Of a DNA stretch of 37,569 bases, positions 16,604 to 24,353 are shown in pieces. The position numbers and the translations under genes were made by a program. Source of the DNA: Clostridiales bacterium. Its GTDB lineage: Bacteria; Bacillota; Clostridia; Lachnospirales; WQUN01. The stretch lies in contig JAISZB010000364.1 of the NCBI GenBank assembly GCA_031269465.1, positions 1 through 37,569 on the forward strand. The letters run 5' to 3'. The first letter of the stretch is position 1. Every line of letters begins with the position of its first letter. Under the pieces are notes generated by a model. The model ran no database searches. It worked only from the letters and a program-made list of their open reading frames with translations, and had not been told where the DNA came from.

Positions 16604-18237
16604 TGGAAAGTGAACTTTACGATGTCATTGTTATAGGCGGGGGTCCGGCAGGACTCACCGCCGCCATTTATCTTGCCAGGGCGCGGTATAGGGTGCTTGT
16701 GGTTGAAAAGGAGCGCTTCGGCGGCCAGATTACAATTACATCTGAAGTGGTCAACTACCCTGGCATAGCATGCGGAAGCGGCGAGGAAATAACATCCGTA
16801 ATGCGCATGCAAGCTCAGAGCTTCGGGGCTGAATTCCTTCTTGCCGAAGCGCAGGCTGTCTTGCTGGACGGGCCGATTAAGACGGTTAAGACCGTACGCG
16901 GGGATTTGCAGTCATTTGGAGTTCTCATTGCCACCGGCGCCCAGCCTCGCAGCGTCGGCTTCAAAGGCGAGCTTGAATTCAAGGGGCGCGGGGTAGCGTA
17001 CTGCGCCACTTGCGACGGAGAGTTTTTCACCGGGCTTGATGTGTTTGTAGTAGGCGGAGGCTTTGCCGCGGCGGAGGAATCAGTTTTCCTTGCCAAATAC
17101 GCGAGGCAGGTAACCGTGCTTGTTCGCGAGAAGGACTTTACATGCGCCAAAGCTACAGCGGACATAGCGAAATCCCATCCTAAGATTCGCGTGGAATACA
17201 ACTCAGTGCTGGATGGCGTTAAAGGTGATTCAGTCTTAAGGAGCGCGACAATCAGAAATTTGGAAACCGGCCTGGCGCGCGAATACCGCCCTCCGGAAGG
17301 GGAAACCTTCGGCGTGTTCGTCTTTGCGGGATATTCGCCGGCTACGGCTCTTTTTAAAGGAGCGGTTGAGCTGGATGAACATGGCTGCGTCATAACGGAT
17401 CAAAACCGCAAGACCAATATCGAGGGCGTCTACGCCGCAGGTGATGTATGCGTTAAGAACTTGCGCCAGATGGTAACTGCGACGGCAGACGGCGCTCTGG
17501 CGGCTACGGAGCTTGAGAGGCGCGCCGCGCGCATGCACGGTGAGACCGGACGCGTTCCAAAGCAGTCTGTAACGCGCATACCCAAGCAGGAGGAAACGAT
17601 AGAAGCGCATCAAGGCTACGCTGAATCCGAAGGATTTTTCACTGCGGAAGTCAAGGCGCAATTGCTGCCGCTATTCGCAAAGATGGAGCGTCCCCTGGCG
17701 CTTCGGCTGTTCTTGGATGACAGGCCGGTTTCTGAGGAACTCAAGCTCTTTATGGAGGAGCTGGCAGAAATGACTGATAAACTCTCGCTCTCCTGCGAAT
17801 TCAATCCGGAGGTTCAAGAGAAGCCTTCCGTGCGGATTGCCAGCTCTGACGGAATAGACACGGGCCTCGCTTTCCACGGAGTGCCGGGAGGGCACGAATT
17901 CAATTCTTTCGCGATTGGCTTGTACAACGCGGCAGGCCCCGGGCAAGCGTTGGACGAGGCGGCGCACGCGAGGATACAAGCTTTAAGCCGGCCGATATCC
18001 ATGAAAATAGTCGTCTCCCTATCTTGCACCATGTGCCCGGAGCTGGTTATGGCGGCTCAAAGGATTGCCGCGGAAAACCCCAATATCTCCGCCGATGTCT
18101 ATGATATCAACCATTTCTCCGAATTCAGGGAAAAGCACGGAATTATGAGCGTGCCTTGCCTTGTGCTCGACGATGGCACAGTTTCTTTCGGCAAAAAGAA
18201 TATTCCGCAACTTCTAGACTTATTAGAATCCAGATAG
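16603..18237 (+). CDS. ahpF: AhpF-like peroxiredoxin reductase, thioredoxin-reductase domain first
   Basis: The 544-aa flavoprotein passes electrons from NAD(P)H to AhpC. Residues 1-310 are a thioredoxin-reductase module: FAD site GGGPAGL (12-18), redox CATC (134-137), NAD(P) site VGGGFAAAEE (150-159) and GVYAAGDV near 280. Residues about 340-544 are a double thioredoxin-like module with CTMC (475-478) in SLSCTMCPELV, like the N-terminal domain of enterobacterial AhpF. The domain order is therefore the reverse of E. coli AhpF; such TrxR-first fusions occur in Clostridia. Both CXXC pairs are intact. Coupled to ahpC by TGATG. Confidence 0.92.
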   Translation: MESELYDVIVIGGGPAGLTAAIYLARARYRVLVVEKERFGGQITITSEVVNYPGIACGSGEEITSVMRMQAQSFGAEFLLAEAQAVLLDGPIKTVKTVRGDLQSFGVLIATGAQPRSVGFKGELEFKGRGVAYCATCDGEFFTGLDVFVVGGGFAAAEESVFLAKYARQVTVLVREKDFTCAKATADIAKSHPKIRVEYNSVLDGVKGDSVLRSATIRNLETGLAREYRPPEGETFGVFVFAGYSPATALFKGAVELDEHGCVITDQNRKTNIEGVYAAGDVCVKNLRQMVTATADGALAATELERRAARMHGETGRVPKQSVTRIPKQEETIEAHQGYAESEGFFTAEVKAQLLPLFAKMERPLALRLFLDDRPVSEELKLFMEELAEMTDKLSLSCEFNPEVQEKPSVRIASSDGIDTGLAFHGVPGGHEFNSFAIGLYNAAGPGQALDEAAHARIQALSRPISMKIVVSLSCTMCPELVMAAQRIAAENPNISADVYDINHFSEFREKHGIMSVPCLVLDDGTVSFGKKNIPQLLDLLESR

Positions 18238-18275
18238 AATTCCAGGAGAAATCAGCCTTTTTATAAGTTATTCTA

Positions 18276-18397
18276 TACCGCTTTTCATCAAATGTTCCTT
18301 TTTTTGTTGACTGTCCATTGAGTGGTGCGATTGATATCGGCATTTTTCACTCGCTGTATAATCAACAAAAAAAGGCAATTTTATATGAAAAGCAGTA
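18276..18397. mobile_element. TA-flanked palindromic element
   Basis: This 122-bp copy has ends TACCGCTTTTCAT / ATGAAAAGCAGTA with TA on each side (18274-18275, 18398-18399). The inner stem CCTTTTTTTGTTGA / TCAACAAAAAAAGG is 14 bp perfect and differs from the GGAGCTTGA stem of other copies. The core GTGCGATTGATATCGGCATT is in the same orientation as in the mmcQ copy. Confidence 0.88.
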
Positions 18398-18459
18398 TAT
18401 ATAAACGCCTGCTTTCAGGAAAGCCTAAAGTAAACCAGCATGGCTGAGAACCTGCGCTA

Positions 18460-18575
18460 TAACGATTTTCATGTCCTTTTTTGTTGAATATCCATTGAGC
18501 TGTACGAAATGCCGATATCAATCGCACACGCTGTATAATCAATAAAAAAAGGCATTTCTATATGAAAATCTGTTT
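18460..18575. mobile_element. TA-flanked palindromic element with inverted core
   Basis: The ends are TAACGATTTTCATG / ATATGAAAATCTGTTTA. The stem CCTTTTTTGTTGA pairs with TCAATAAAAAAAGG. Outer flanks (TCCATTGA left, CGCTGTATAATCAA right) are oriented as in the 18276 copy, but the core reads GAAATGCCGATATCAATCGC, the reverse complement of that copy's core. Confidence 0.85.
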
Positions 18576-18595
18576 ACAAGAGCATAATGCCATTT

Positions 18596-18635
18596 AAAAA
18601 GGTTCCCGCTTCAAAGAGAAGCGGGAACCTTTTTT
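18596..18635. terminator. Bidirectional terminator between ahpF and the binding-protein gene
   Basis: GGTTCCCGCTTC pairs with GAAGCGGGAACC around AAAGA, with an A run before and a T run after, so it works in both directions. It lies 31 bases after the stop of the minus-strand solute-binding protein and also downstream of ahpF. Confidence 0.9.
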
Positions 18636-18665
18636 GACGCATTCAAATCCATTTAAAGGAAAGAA

Positions 18666-20309
18666 TTAACCTCTGGCTCTTGCCAGCGCAGCCATTTTTA
18701 TCTCGACGAACCTGTCCAGCCCCATATTTTTAAGCTGTTGCAGATACGCATCCCAATCCTCGTCTATTCCGCCTTCGGTCACCCACTTGATTCTGCTCTG
18801 GGAGACATAGCTGTCGAGATCCGCTCCTAATGTCGCCAGCTCCTCGCTTTCCTCTTCGGTGAATATTACAAGCGGATATTGATCTACTATGTACGGGTCG
18901 GCAAGTTTGCTCATTTCAAGTTTGGCGCCGTCGCCAGACGTCATGTCCAGCTTTATGAGATCAGAGAAGCCAGGCGCTATGAACTTCGGGCCGAAGTCGC
19001 GCAGGCTCTGATCCCAGTACCACGCGTCGGCGCTGGTGCCTTCCGGGGGATTGTTCAAGGTGTATGTGCCGTCGCTGTTTTTCGTAATGACGGTTCCGAT
19101 GGCGCCCCAGAAATTCTGAATGCTTGCTTCGCTGTCATAGAATTCATCAAGCCATCTTGCGGCCAGTTCTGGGTTTGTGCAGTCTCTTGTTATTTCCGCC
19201 TCATTGCGGGCTATTGTGTACACGCCGTTCCAGTCGCCTTCCGCGTATTGCTTGCCGTCCGGCCCCTTGATGGGCGCGATTCCTACGAATTCTTTATTCC
19301 ACTGGCCGGTGACTGCGTCAACGCTCCACTGAAAGTTGAGGCCTACGATGTTGATGTCGGCGTTCTGCCATTTGTTATTTACCATCGCCCAATCCTGAGT
19401 GAAGCCTTCCTCATCAAGAACTCCAGCTTCCCACAGTTCATGAATCCACTTTATCGCGGACTTGTAGCTCTCGGATGTCGGGTAGTACACAAATTCGCCA
19501 TTGATCCAAGACATGCGGGATGTGTTTATGTCAGTAACTCCGAAAGGGTTCATCAAGTCAACCGGAATGTCTCCGTTGAAAGAGAATGGGATTTCATCGT
19601 TTGGATCTCCGTTTCCGTTTGCATCCTGCTCTTTAAATGCTACAAGAACAGCTTTGAGCTCGTCTATTGTAGTCGGCGCCTGAAGCCCCAAGTTGTCAAG
19701 CCAAGTCTTGTTGATTATAGGCTGGTTGCGGGTCATCGGACGGCAGGGCAGATTCTTGGCGAATGAGCGGATGGTTCCGTCCGGGAATGTGGTGAGATCG
19801 CGGAAAGCCGGGATGGCGTCAATGGCGGCTTGATACTTTGGCATGTACTGGGAAATCAGATCGTCCAGCGGCAGGAAAAGATCCATGTTTGCAATGATGT
19901 CGCCATCCTTAATCGTTTCGTTTCCAAGGAAGATGTCAGGAAGCCCGGTTCCGCTTCCGATGAGAAGCGCCTTTTGCTCTGCCCAGTCGGAGTCTGAGCG
20001 CGCATCCCATTCAATGGAGACGCCGACTCTGGCCTCCAAGTCTATGAGCCATTGGTTTTGCTTGAATGAATCGCCCATATCTCCCCAACGCATTGTGAGC
20101 ACCTTAAGTGTTTGCGCTTCAGGCTCGGCTGGAGAATCGACCGCCCCGGAAGGTTCTGTTTTGACAGTTCCGGCGCTCTCAGACGCAATTGCGGACTCTG
20201 CAGTTGCGATAGGATCCGCAGGCGGGTTGCTTCCGCAGGAGGACATGAATCCGGCTGCCAGGATGGCTGCTGTAAGAAGCGCCATCGCTCTTTTTTTGCT
20301 GCTTTTCAT
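18666..20309 (-). CDS. Sugar ABC transporter solute-binding lipoprotein (LplA-like)
   Basis: The 547-aa secreted lipoprotein delivers an oligosaccharide to the neighbouring permeases. The N-terminus MKSSKKRAMALLTAAILAAG is a lipoprotein signal with the modified cysteine at 25 (FMSSC). It is followed by a low-complexity linker and a long type-1 extracellular solute-binding domain, with WWxx-free but Trp-rich regions typical of the LplA class. AAGGAGCTGAAAGAA fixes the ATG at 20309; a longer in-frame extension to 20402 runs through a palindromic element and is not favoured. It is the third gene after two permeases, but separated from them by 440 bases, a probable terminator and two elements. 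The ligand is unknown; the GH31 neighbour suggests an alpha-glycoside. Confidence 0.88.
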   Translation of the reverse strand: MKSSKKRAMALLTAAILAAGFMSSCGSNPPADPIATAESAIASESAGTVKTEPSGAVDSPAEPEAQTLKVLTMRWGDMGDSFKQNQWLIDLEARVGVSIEWDARSDSDWAEQKALLIGSGTGLPDIFLGNETIKDGDIIANMDLFLPLDDLISQYMPKYQAAIDAIPAFRDLTTFPDGTIRSFAKNLPCRPMTRNQPIINKTWLDNLGLQAPTTIDELKAVLVAFKEQDANGNGDPNDEIPFSFNGDIPVDLMNPFGVTDINTSRMSWINGEFVYYPTSESYKSAIKWIHELWEAGVLDEEGFTQDWAMVNNKWQNADINIVGLNFQWSVDAVTGQWNKEFVGIAPIKGPDGKQYAEGDWNGVYTIARNEAEITRDCTNPELAARWLDEFYDSEASIQNFWGAIGTVITKNSDGTYTLNNPPEGTSADAWYWDQSLRDFGPKFIAPGFSDLIKLDMTSGDGAKLEMSKLADPYIVDQYPLVIFTEEESEELATLGADLDSYVSQSRIKWVTEGGIDEDWDAYLQQLKNMGLDRFVEIKMAALARARG

Positions 20310-20365
20310 TTCTTTCAGCTCCTTCGATATTAATCGCCTGATGAAAGCTGCCTTTCCTTCTTGAA

Positions 20366-20412
20366 ATGCTGATTTGCATATGAAATCTCCCATTGGCTGC
20401 AAATCTGCATAT
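20366..20412. repeat. Short palindromic element (minimal copy)
   Basis: Only the two ends are present: TGCTGATTTGCATATGAAAT and, 15 bases later, TGCAAATCTGCATATA. It is a 47-bp deletion derivative that abuts the next copy at 20418. Confidence 0.65.
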
Positions 20413-20417
20413 ACTTA

Positions 20418-20544
20418 TACTGATTTTCATAGAAAGCTGCCTTTTTGGAGCTTGTTTATACAGCTAGTGCAAAATGCCGATATCAATCGCACCATTCAAT
20501 GGACAGTCAAGCTCCAAAAAAGGAACATTTGACGAAAATCGGTA
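20418..20544. mobile_element. TA-flanked palindromic element
   Basis: This 127-bp copy has ends TACTGATTTTCAT and ACGAAAATCGGTA, with TA at 20416-20417 and 20545-20546. The stem CCTTTTTGGAGCTTG pairs with CAAGCTCCAAAAAAGG. The core GTGCAAAATGCCGATATCAA is the reverse complement of the mmcQ copy, so the whole element is flipped. Confidence 0.88.
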
Positions 20545-20644
20545 TATTTAAATCCAACGCGCTTTTTTTCATATGCAACTCAGTTAGCGCAGGAGTCTAA
20601 CGGCTCCAGGCTTGAAACATTGAAGATGAAAAAACGGATGCCGG

Positions 20645-20680
20645 TTAAAAAAGCTTGCGGCGAGAAAAAGCCAAGCTTCT
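20645..20680 (-). terminator. Possible terminator after the permease genes
   Basis: On the minus strand AAGCTTGGC, then a T-rich loop, then GCCGCAAGCTT followed by six T. The stem has a mismatch/bulge. It would stop most permease transcripts before the binding-protein gene. Confidence 0.5.
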
Positions 20681-20748
20681 TCACCCTGAACAGAGCCGTT
20701 TTCATGGCGCCGATTCGAAGCGTCTGCGGCAGGCCGCAAATCGGAGGC

Positions 20749-21642
20749 TCATCCCTTCACCGCTCCAATCATCACCCCCTGGTTGAAGTGCTTTTGAACA
20801 AAGGGATAGAAGCACATAATGGGCGCAGTGGACGCAATGATGGCGGCATAGCGAATCAAATTTGCCTGGCGAAGAGCAACTTGCGCGGCTTCGCCAGTAC
20901 CCATGGCCGATGTCATCTGGTTAGTGATGAGGATGTTTCTAAGTATAATCTGCATGGGCATCTTGGCTTTGTCCTGCAAGTATATCAGCGCGTTGAAGTA
21001 TGAATTCCATATTCCAACTGCGGTCCAGAGCGCTAAGACGGAGATTATCGCCTTGGAAAGCGGCAGGACTATGGAAAAGAAAAACCTCAGATTGCCGCAG
21101 CCGTCAATTTGAGCCGCGTCAAGCAAGTCAGCGGGTATGCTGGTTGAAAAGAATGTCCTTGCTACGATGACATTGTATATTGACACCGAAAACGGGACGA
21201 TCATCACCAGCCAAGTATCGAAGAGCCCGAGATCCTTTACCACAAGATAAGTAGGGATGAGGCCTCCTGAGAAAAACATGACGAACAGGTAGTAAAAATT
21301 TAGAGGCATGCGAAAGGGCAGATCCTTGCGGCTTAGGGCGTAGGCCGCGGGGATGTTTACCGCAAGGGCCCAAGCTGTGCCTGCGGCGGCGTAGAATATC
21401 GTGTTTCTGTATCCCAGCCAGATTGCGCTGTACTGCAAGAGCGCCTTGTAGCCGTCCGTTGTGAACCCGTGCGGGAACAGCCATACCTTTCCGTTAGAAA
21501 CCGCCGAAGGCTCGCTCACTGACGCTATGATGATGAAGTACAGCGGGTAGATTATAATGATGATGGATATAGCCGCCAGCAGGTATACTATTGCGGCAAA
21601 TGCAGAGTCTGATCTTGAAATCCGCACCCCGGACTTTTTCAT
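20749..21642 (-). CDS. Carbohydrate ABC transporter permease (LplC/YtcP-like)
   Basis: The 297-aa inner-membrane subunit of the CUT1 family has about six membrane helices. The EAA-type loop that contacts the ATPase is ADLLDAAQIDGCGNLRFFFSIVLP (about residues 172-195). The C-terminus PFVQKHFNQGVMIGAVKG is the hallmark ending of YtcP/LplC permeases. It starts 13 bases after the first permease gene with GGAGGAGCG upstream. No ATPase gene is present here; CUT1 systems commonly share a distant MsmX-type ATPase. Confidence 0.92.
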   Translation of the reverse strand: MKKSGVRISRSDSAFAAIVYLLAAISIIIIIYPLYFIIIASVSEPSAVSNGKVWLFPHGFTTDGYKALLQYSAIWLGYRNTIFYAAAGTAWALAVNIPAAYALSRKDLPFRMPLNFYYLFVMFFSGGLIPTYLVVKDLGLFDTWLVMIVPFSVSIYNVIVARTFFSTSIPADLLDAAQIDGCGNLRFFFSIVLPLSKAIISVLALWTAVGIWNSYFNALIYLQDKAKMPMQIILRNILITNQMTSAMGTGEAAQVALRQANLIRYAAIIASTAPIMCFYPFVQKHFNQGVMIGAVKG

Positions 21643-21655
21643 AAGCGCTCCTCCT

Positions 21656-22594
21656 TCACCATAGGCTGTTGTTACTGAGCCGCTTGGATACCTGGTTTAC
21701 GGCTATAAGAAGCGAGAGATTGCATAGGGTGTTGAAGAAATTAACAGCTGCGGAGTAGCTGTACTGCGTCTGAGTGATTCCCGTCTTGTAGACGTAGGTT
21801 GAAATTACTTCACTCGCTGACAGATTTGCCTGATTCTGCATCAGGAAAACCTTTTCAAACGCTACGTTCATTATGTTTCCTGCGCTAAGTATGAGAAGAA
21901 TCATGGCAGTTGACATGAGAAGCGGCAGATCGATGTAGCGTATCTTCTGCCATCTGCTGGCGCCGTCAACCGTAGCGGCTTCGTAGAGCGTGGGGTCTAT
22001 GGAGGACAAGGCCGCAAAGTAGATGATGCTGTTCCACCCTGTATGCTGCCAAATGTCAGACCAGACATAGACGCTTGAAAAAGCGCTTTTCATGCCCATC
22101 AAGTTCGGCGCCTTGGCATTGAAGATCCCGTATAGCTGCCCTATCAATCCATTTCCGGGAGAAAGCCAAAGAATAATGAGGCCGACCATGACAACTGTGG
22201 AGATGAAGTGCGGCAGATAGCTTACCGTCTGGTAGAACAGCTGGAACTTCTTCGCCCGCATCTGGTTTATCGCCAGGGCGACGGCTATTGGAAACGGAAA
22301 TCCGGCCAATAGGCTGTAGAAGCTGAGCGCCAGGGTGTTTTTAAGCGTCAGAGAAAATTGGTATGTATTGAAGAACTTGAGGAAGTGCTTTATCAGCGGT
22401 TGCGCCCAGGGGCTTTGGGCAATCCCCAATGCCGGTTTGAAGTCTTTAAAGGCTATAACCACGCCGTACATGGGTCGGTAGGCGAAAATAAGCACCAGGA
22501 TGAAAGACGGCAGCAACAGCAGGTACAAACCGGTACTGGCGCGAAGTCTATGGAAAAACCTGGCGGTTCGCGCGTTGCTTGAGGCCTTGCTCAT
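21656..22594 (-). CDS. Carbohydrate ABC transporter permease (LplB-like)
   Basis: The 312-aa CUT1 permease has an N-terminal helix after a short basic stretch (LYLLLLPSFILVLIFAYRPMYGVVIAF) and about six helices in all. The EAA loop is LYEAATVDGASRWQKIRYIDLPLL. The usual LplB features YRPMYGV and W-Q-x-x-G-W-N-S-I-I-Y are present. The ATG at 22594 is chosen because AAGGAGG lies 12 bases upstream; the frame stays open to 22672 but without a ribosome site. It is the first gene of the transport operon, behind a consensus promoter with a LacI-type operator. Confidence 0.92.
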   Translation of the reverse strand: MSKASSNARTARFFHRLRASTGLYLLLLPSFILVLIFAYRPMYGVVIAFKDFKPALGIAQSPWAQPLIKHFLKFFNTYQFSLTLKNTLALSFYSLLAGFPFPIAVALAINQMRAKKFQLFYQTVSYLPHFISTVVMVGLIILWLSPGNGLIGQLYGIFNAKAPNLMGMKSAFSSVYVWSDIWQHTGWNSIIYFAALSSIDPTLYEAATVDGASRWQKIRYIDLPLLMSTAMILLILSAGNIMNVAFEKVFLMQNQANLSASEVISTYVYKTGITQTQYSYSAAVNFFNTLCNLSLLIAVNQVSKRLSNNSLW

Positions 22595-22633
22595 AAGTCG
22601 GTATGCCTCCTTGCAGAAAAGTCTTATCGAAGA

Positions 22634-22647
22634 GGTGAACGTTAACC
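22634..22647. promoter_or_regulatory. Probable LacI-family operator at the transport promoter
   Basis: GGTGAACGTTAACC is a 14-bp palindrome with one mismatched pair and a central CG, the usual form of LacI-family sites. It lies within the first 15 transcribed bases of the permease operon, where a bound repressor would block initiation. The divergent LacI regulator gene is 230 bases away. Confidence 0.6.
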
Positions 22648-22654
22648 CATACAA

Positions 22655-22683
22655 AGTATAATACGAAACCAACCTAATGTCAA
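22655..22683 (-). promoter_or_regulatory. Consensus promoter of the permease operon
   Basis: On the minus strand TTGACA (22683-22678) and TATACT (22660-22655) are spaced by exactly 17 bases; the start is predicted near 22648. Confidence 0.85.
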
Positions 22684-22745
22684 TATCATTTGTGAAATAT
22701 TTTTATTTAAGTATTCTTCATGAGATATATTTAGTGATTTTGTTC

Positions 22746-22774
22746 TTGCAATTAACGCTGAAACATAGTATAGT
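22746..22774 (+). promoter_or_regulatory. Promoter of the lacI-type gene
   Basis: TTGCAA (22746-22751) and TATAGT (22769-22774) have a 17-base spacer. The spacer contains ATTAACGCTGAAA, a degenerate version of the operator half-site TTAACG, suggesting autoregulation. Just downstream ATCGATAA (22789-22796) and TTATCGAT (22813-22820) form an inverted repeat in the leader. Confidence 0.65.
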
Positions 22775-22873
22775 ATATTGTAAGAATAATCGATAATTAA
22801 GCCATTGGAGGTTTATCGATATCCCTTATATGCTGGGATTCTAATTTAACCGAACAGGAGGCGGATAGCGATA

Positions 22874-23875
22874 TTGGTAACTTTAAAGGATATAGCGGAG
22901 GAAGCAGGAGTAAGCGTCATGACGGTGTCCCGCGTAATAAACAATGTTTCATCCAAGGTCTCAGATGAGACGCGCGCGCGGATACTAGATATCATCTCGG
23001 CGCGAGGGTACGTGCCGAATTCCTTTGCCAGAAGCCTGTCGTCACGCTCATCGCGCCTCATTGCAGTTGTAGTCGCCGCAGGGGAGAACGTATTCCGTTC
23101 ACCGTACAACTCAAATATGATTGGCTACATAACCCACTTTGTCCAAGAACGAGGCTACTCAGTAATGCTGTATACGGGAGTCAGCGACTTTAAGGACATA
23201 ACACGGCAGCTGCGCTCTTGGAATGTAGATGGCGCCATATTTTTAGGCATCTTTGACTCCGACTTGAACAGAATACGCCAGGACAACAAAATCCCTCTGG
23301 TTTTCACCGACTCTTACAGTACGGCAAGACAGCTCACGAATGTGGGAATTGCTGATTATCACGGAGGCGAGATTGGAGCGAGGCATCTTATCGAGAAAGG
23401 CCACAGGGATTTGATTTTCGTAGGAAGCTCCATTGAAAGCCCTGTTCTCAGGGAGAGGATGAGGGGCTTTGCCGATGTTTGCGCAAAGGCCGGCGCAACT
23501 CTCGCGCCAGAGAGGACGCTTCCTGACGATCCGACAAAAGAGCAGATAATTAAAGCCTTGTCGTGGGGAAACAAACCTGCGACCGCAGTGTTTTCCACAT
23601 CTGATTTCGTAGCGCTAAACATCATAAGCATTCTTAGCGATCAAGGCCTTAGAGTGCCTCAAGACATTTCAGTCATGGGGTTTGACAATATAGAAATGGG
23701 CGCAATCAGCATACCCAAGCTTACAACTATCACCCAGGACATAAGGAAGAAAGCGCAGTATTCAGTCAACCTGCTTTTTGAGCATATAAGCAATCCTGAT
23801 ACTCCAGCGCAAAACGTCATTTTGGATGTTCATCTGGTGGAGAGGGATTCCGTGGCAGCCGCAAACAGCATTTGA
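22874..23875 (+). CDS. LacI-family transcriptional regulator
   Basis: The 333-aa protein has an N-terminal LacI helix-turn-helix (VTLKDIAEEAGVSVMTVSRVINN, residues 2-24) and hinge helix (SFARSLSSRSS, about 50-60). A periplasmic-binding-type sugar-sensing domain follows, including GVPxDISVMGFDN-like VPQDISVMGFDNIEMG (about 266-281). The TTG start has AGGAGG 11 bases upstream. It sits divergently from the sugar transporter and upstream of GH31, so it most likely represses both until the sugar appears. The effector is unknown. Confidence 0.93.
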   Translation: MVTLKDIAEEAGVSVMTVSRVINNVSSKVSDETRARILDIISARGYVPNSFARSLSSRSSRLIAVVVAAGENVFRSPYNSNMIGYITHFVQERGYSVMLYTGVSDFKDITRQLRSWNVDGAIFLGIFDSDLNRIRQDNKIPLVFTDSYSTARQLTNVGIADYHGGEIGARHLIEKGHRDLIFVGSSIESPVLRERMRGFADVCAKAGATLAPERTLPDDPTKEQIIKALSWGNKPATAVFSTSDFVALNIISILSDQGLRVPQDISVMGFDNIEMGAISIPKLTTITQDIRKKAQYSVNLLFEHISNPDTPAQNVILDVHLVERDSVAAANSI

Positions 23876-24353
23876 CGCCCAGGCGCAATCGGCAGTACGG
23901 CTTGCATATGAACCTCTATGACGCTGCGCTTCACCGCCAAGAGCGAAAATATTAAGTCAATTGTGTGTTCTAGGCATGGACAAATGTCTTTAAAATGTAT
24001 TTTCGTACTTAAGTTTTCGTTTCGGCTTGGCCGCGCGGCGCCTCCATGGATAATAAAGCTCTAAAATAGTTGCACTGGACTGCAAGTCGTCGGCAAACCC
24101 TATTACTTTTCAAACATTCAAATATTGGAAACCCGCATGCGCATTTACTGATTTGCACTCATAAGTTCCAATTGCGAGGCCGGATTATATACTGATTTTC
24201 TTAGAAAACTGCCTTTTTTGGAGCTTGATTATACAGCGAGTGCGAAATGCCGATGTCAGCCGCGCCTTGAAAGCGGATAATTCGACCCAGCAACAGGTAC
24301 ATTTGGCGGCAAATAAGTATTTCAGCGTACGCCTATTATGAGGAGATGCATCA
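23876..24353. other. Gap before the GH31 gene
   Basis: It holds a nested pair of palindromic elements (24146-24319) and the GAGGAG ribosome site of the next gene. No gene is seen in 23876-24145, and no clear terminator or promoter. Confidence 0.6.
24146..24319. mobile_element. Nested palindromic elements
   Basis: The outer copy has left end TACTGATTTGCACTC, subtype interior AAGTTCCAATTGCGAGG, and right part GGATAATTCGACC ... GGCAAATAAGTA, matching the copy at 15134. A second element begins inside it at 24190 (TACTGATTTTCTTAG, stem TTTTTTGGAGCTTGA, core GTGCGAAATGCCGAT). The inner copy lacks its right half, with the join near 24267-24276. Confidence 0.75.

Noticed and set aside
18879..20364. 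Long plus-strand frames opposite the solute-binding protein
   Set aside because: These are antisense shadows of a well-supported lipoprotein gene; they have no ribosome sites or domains.
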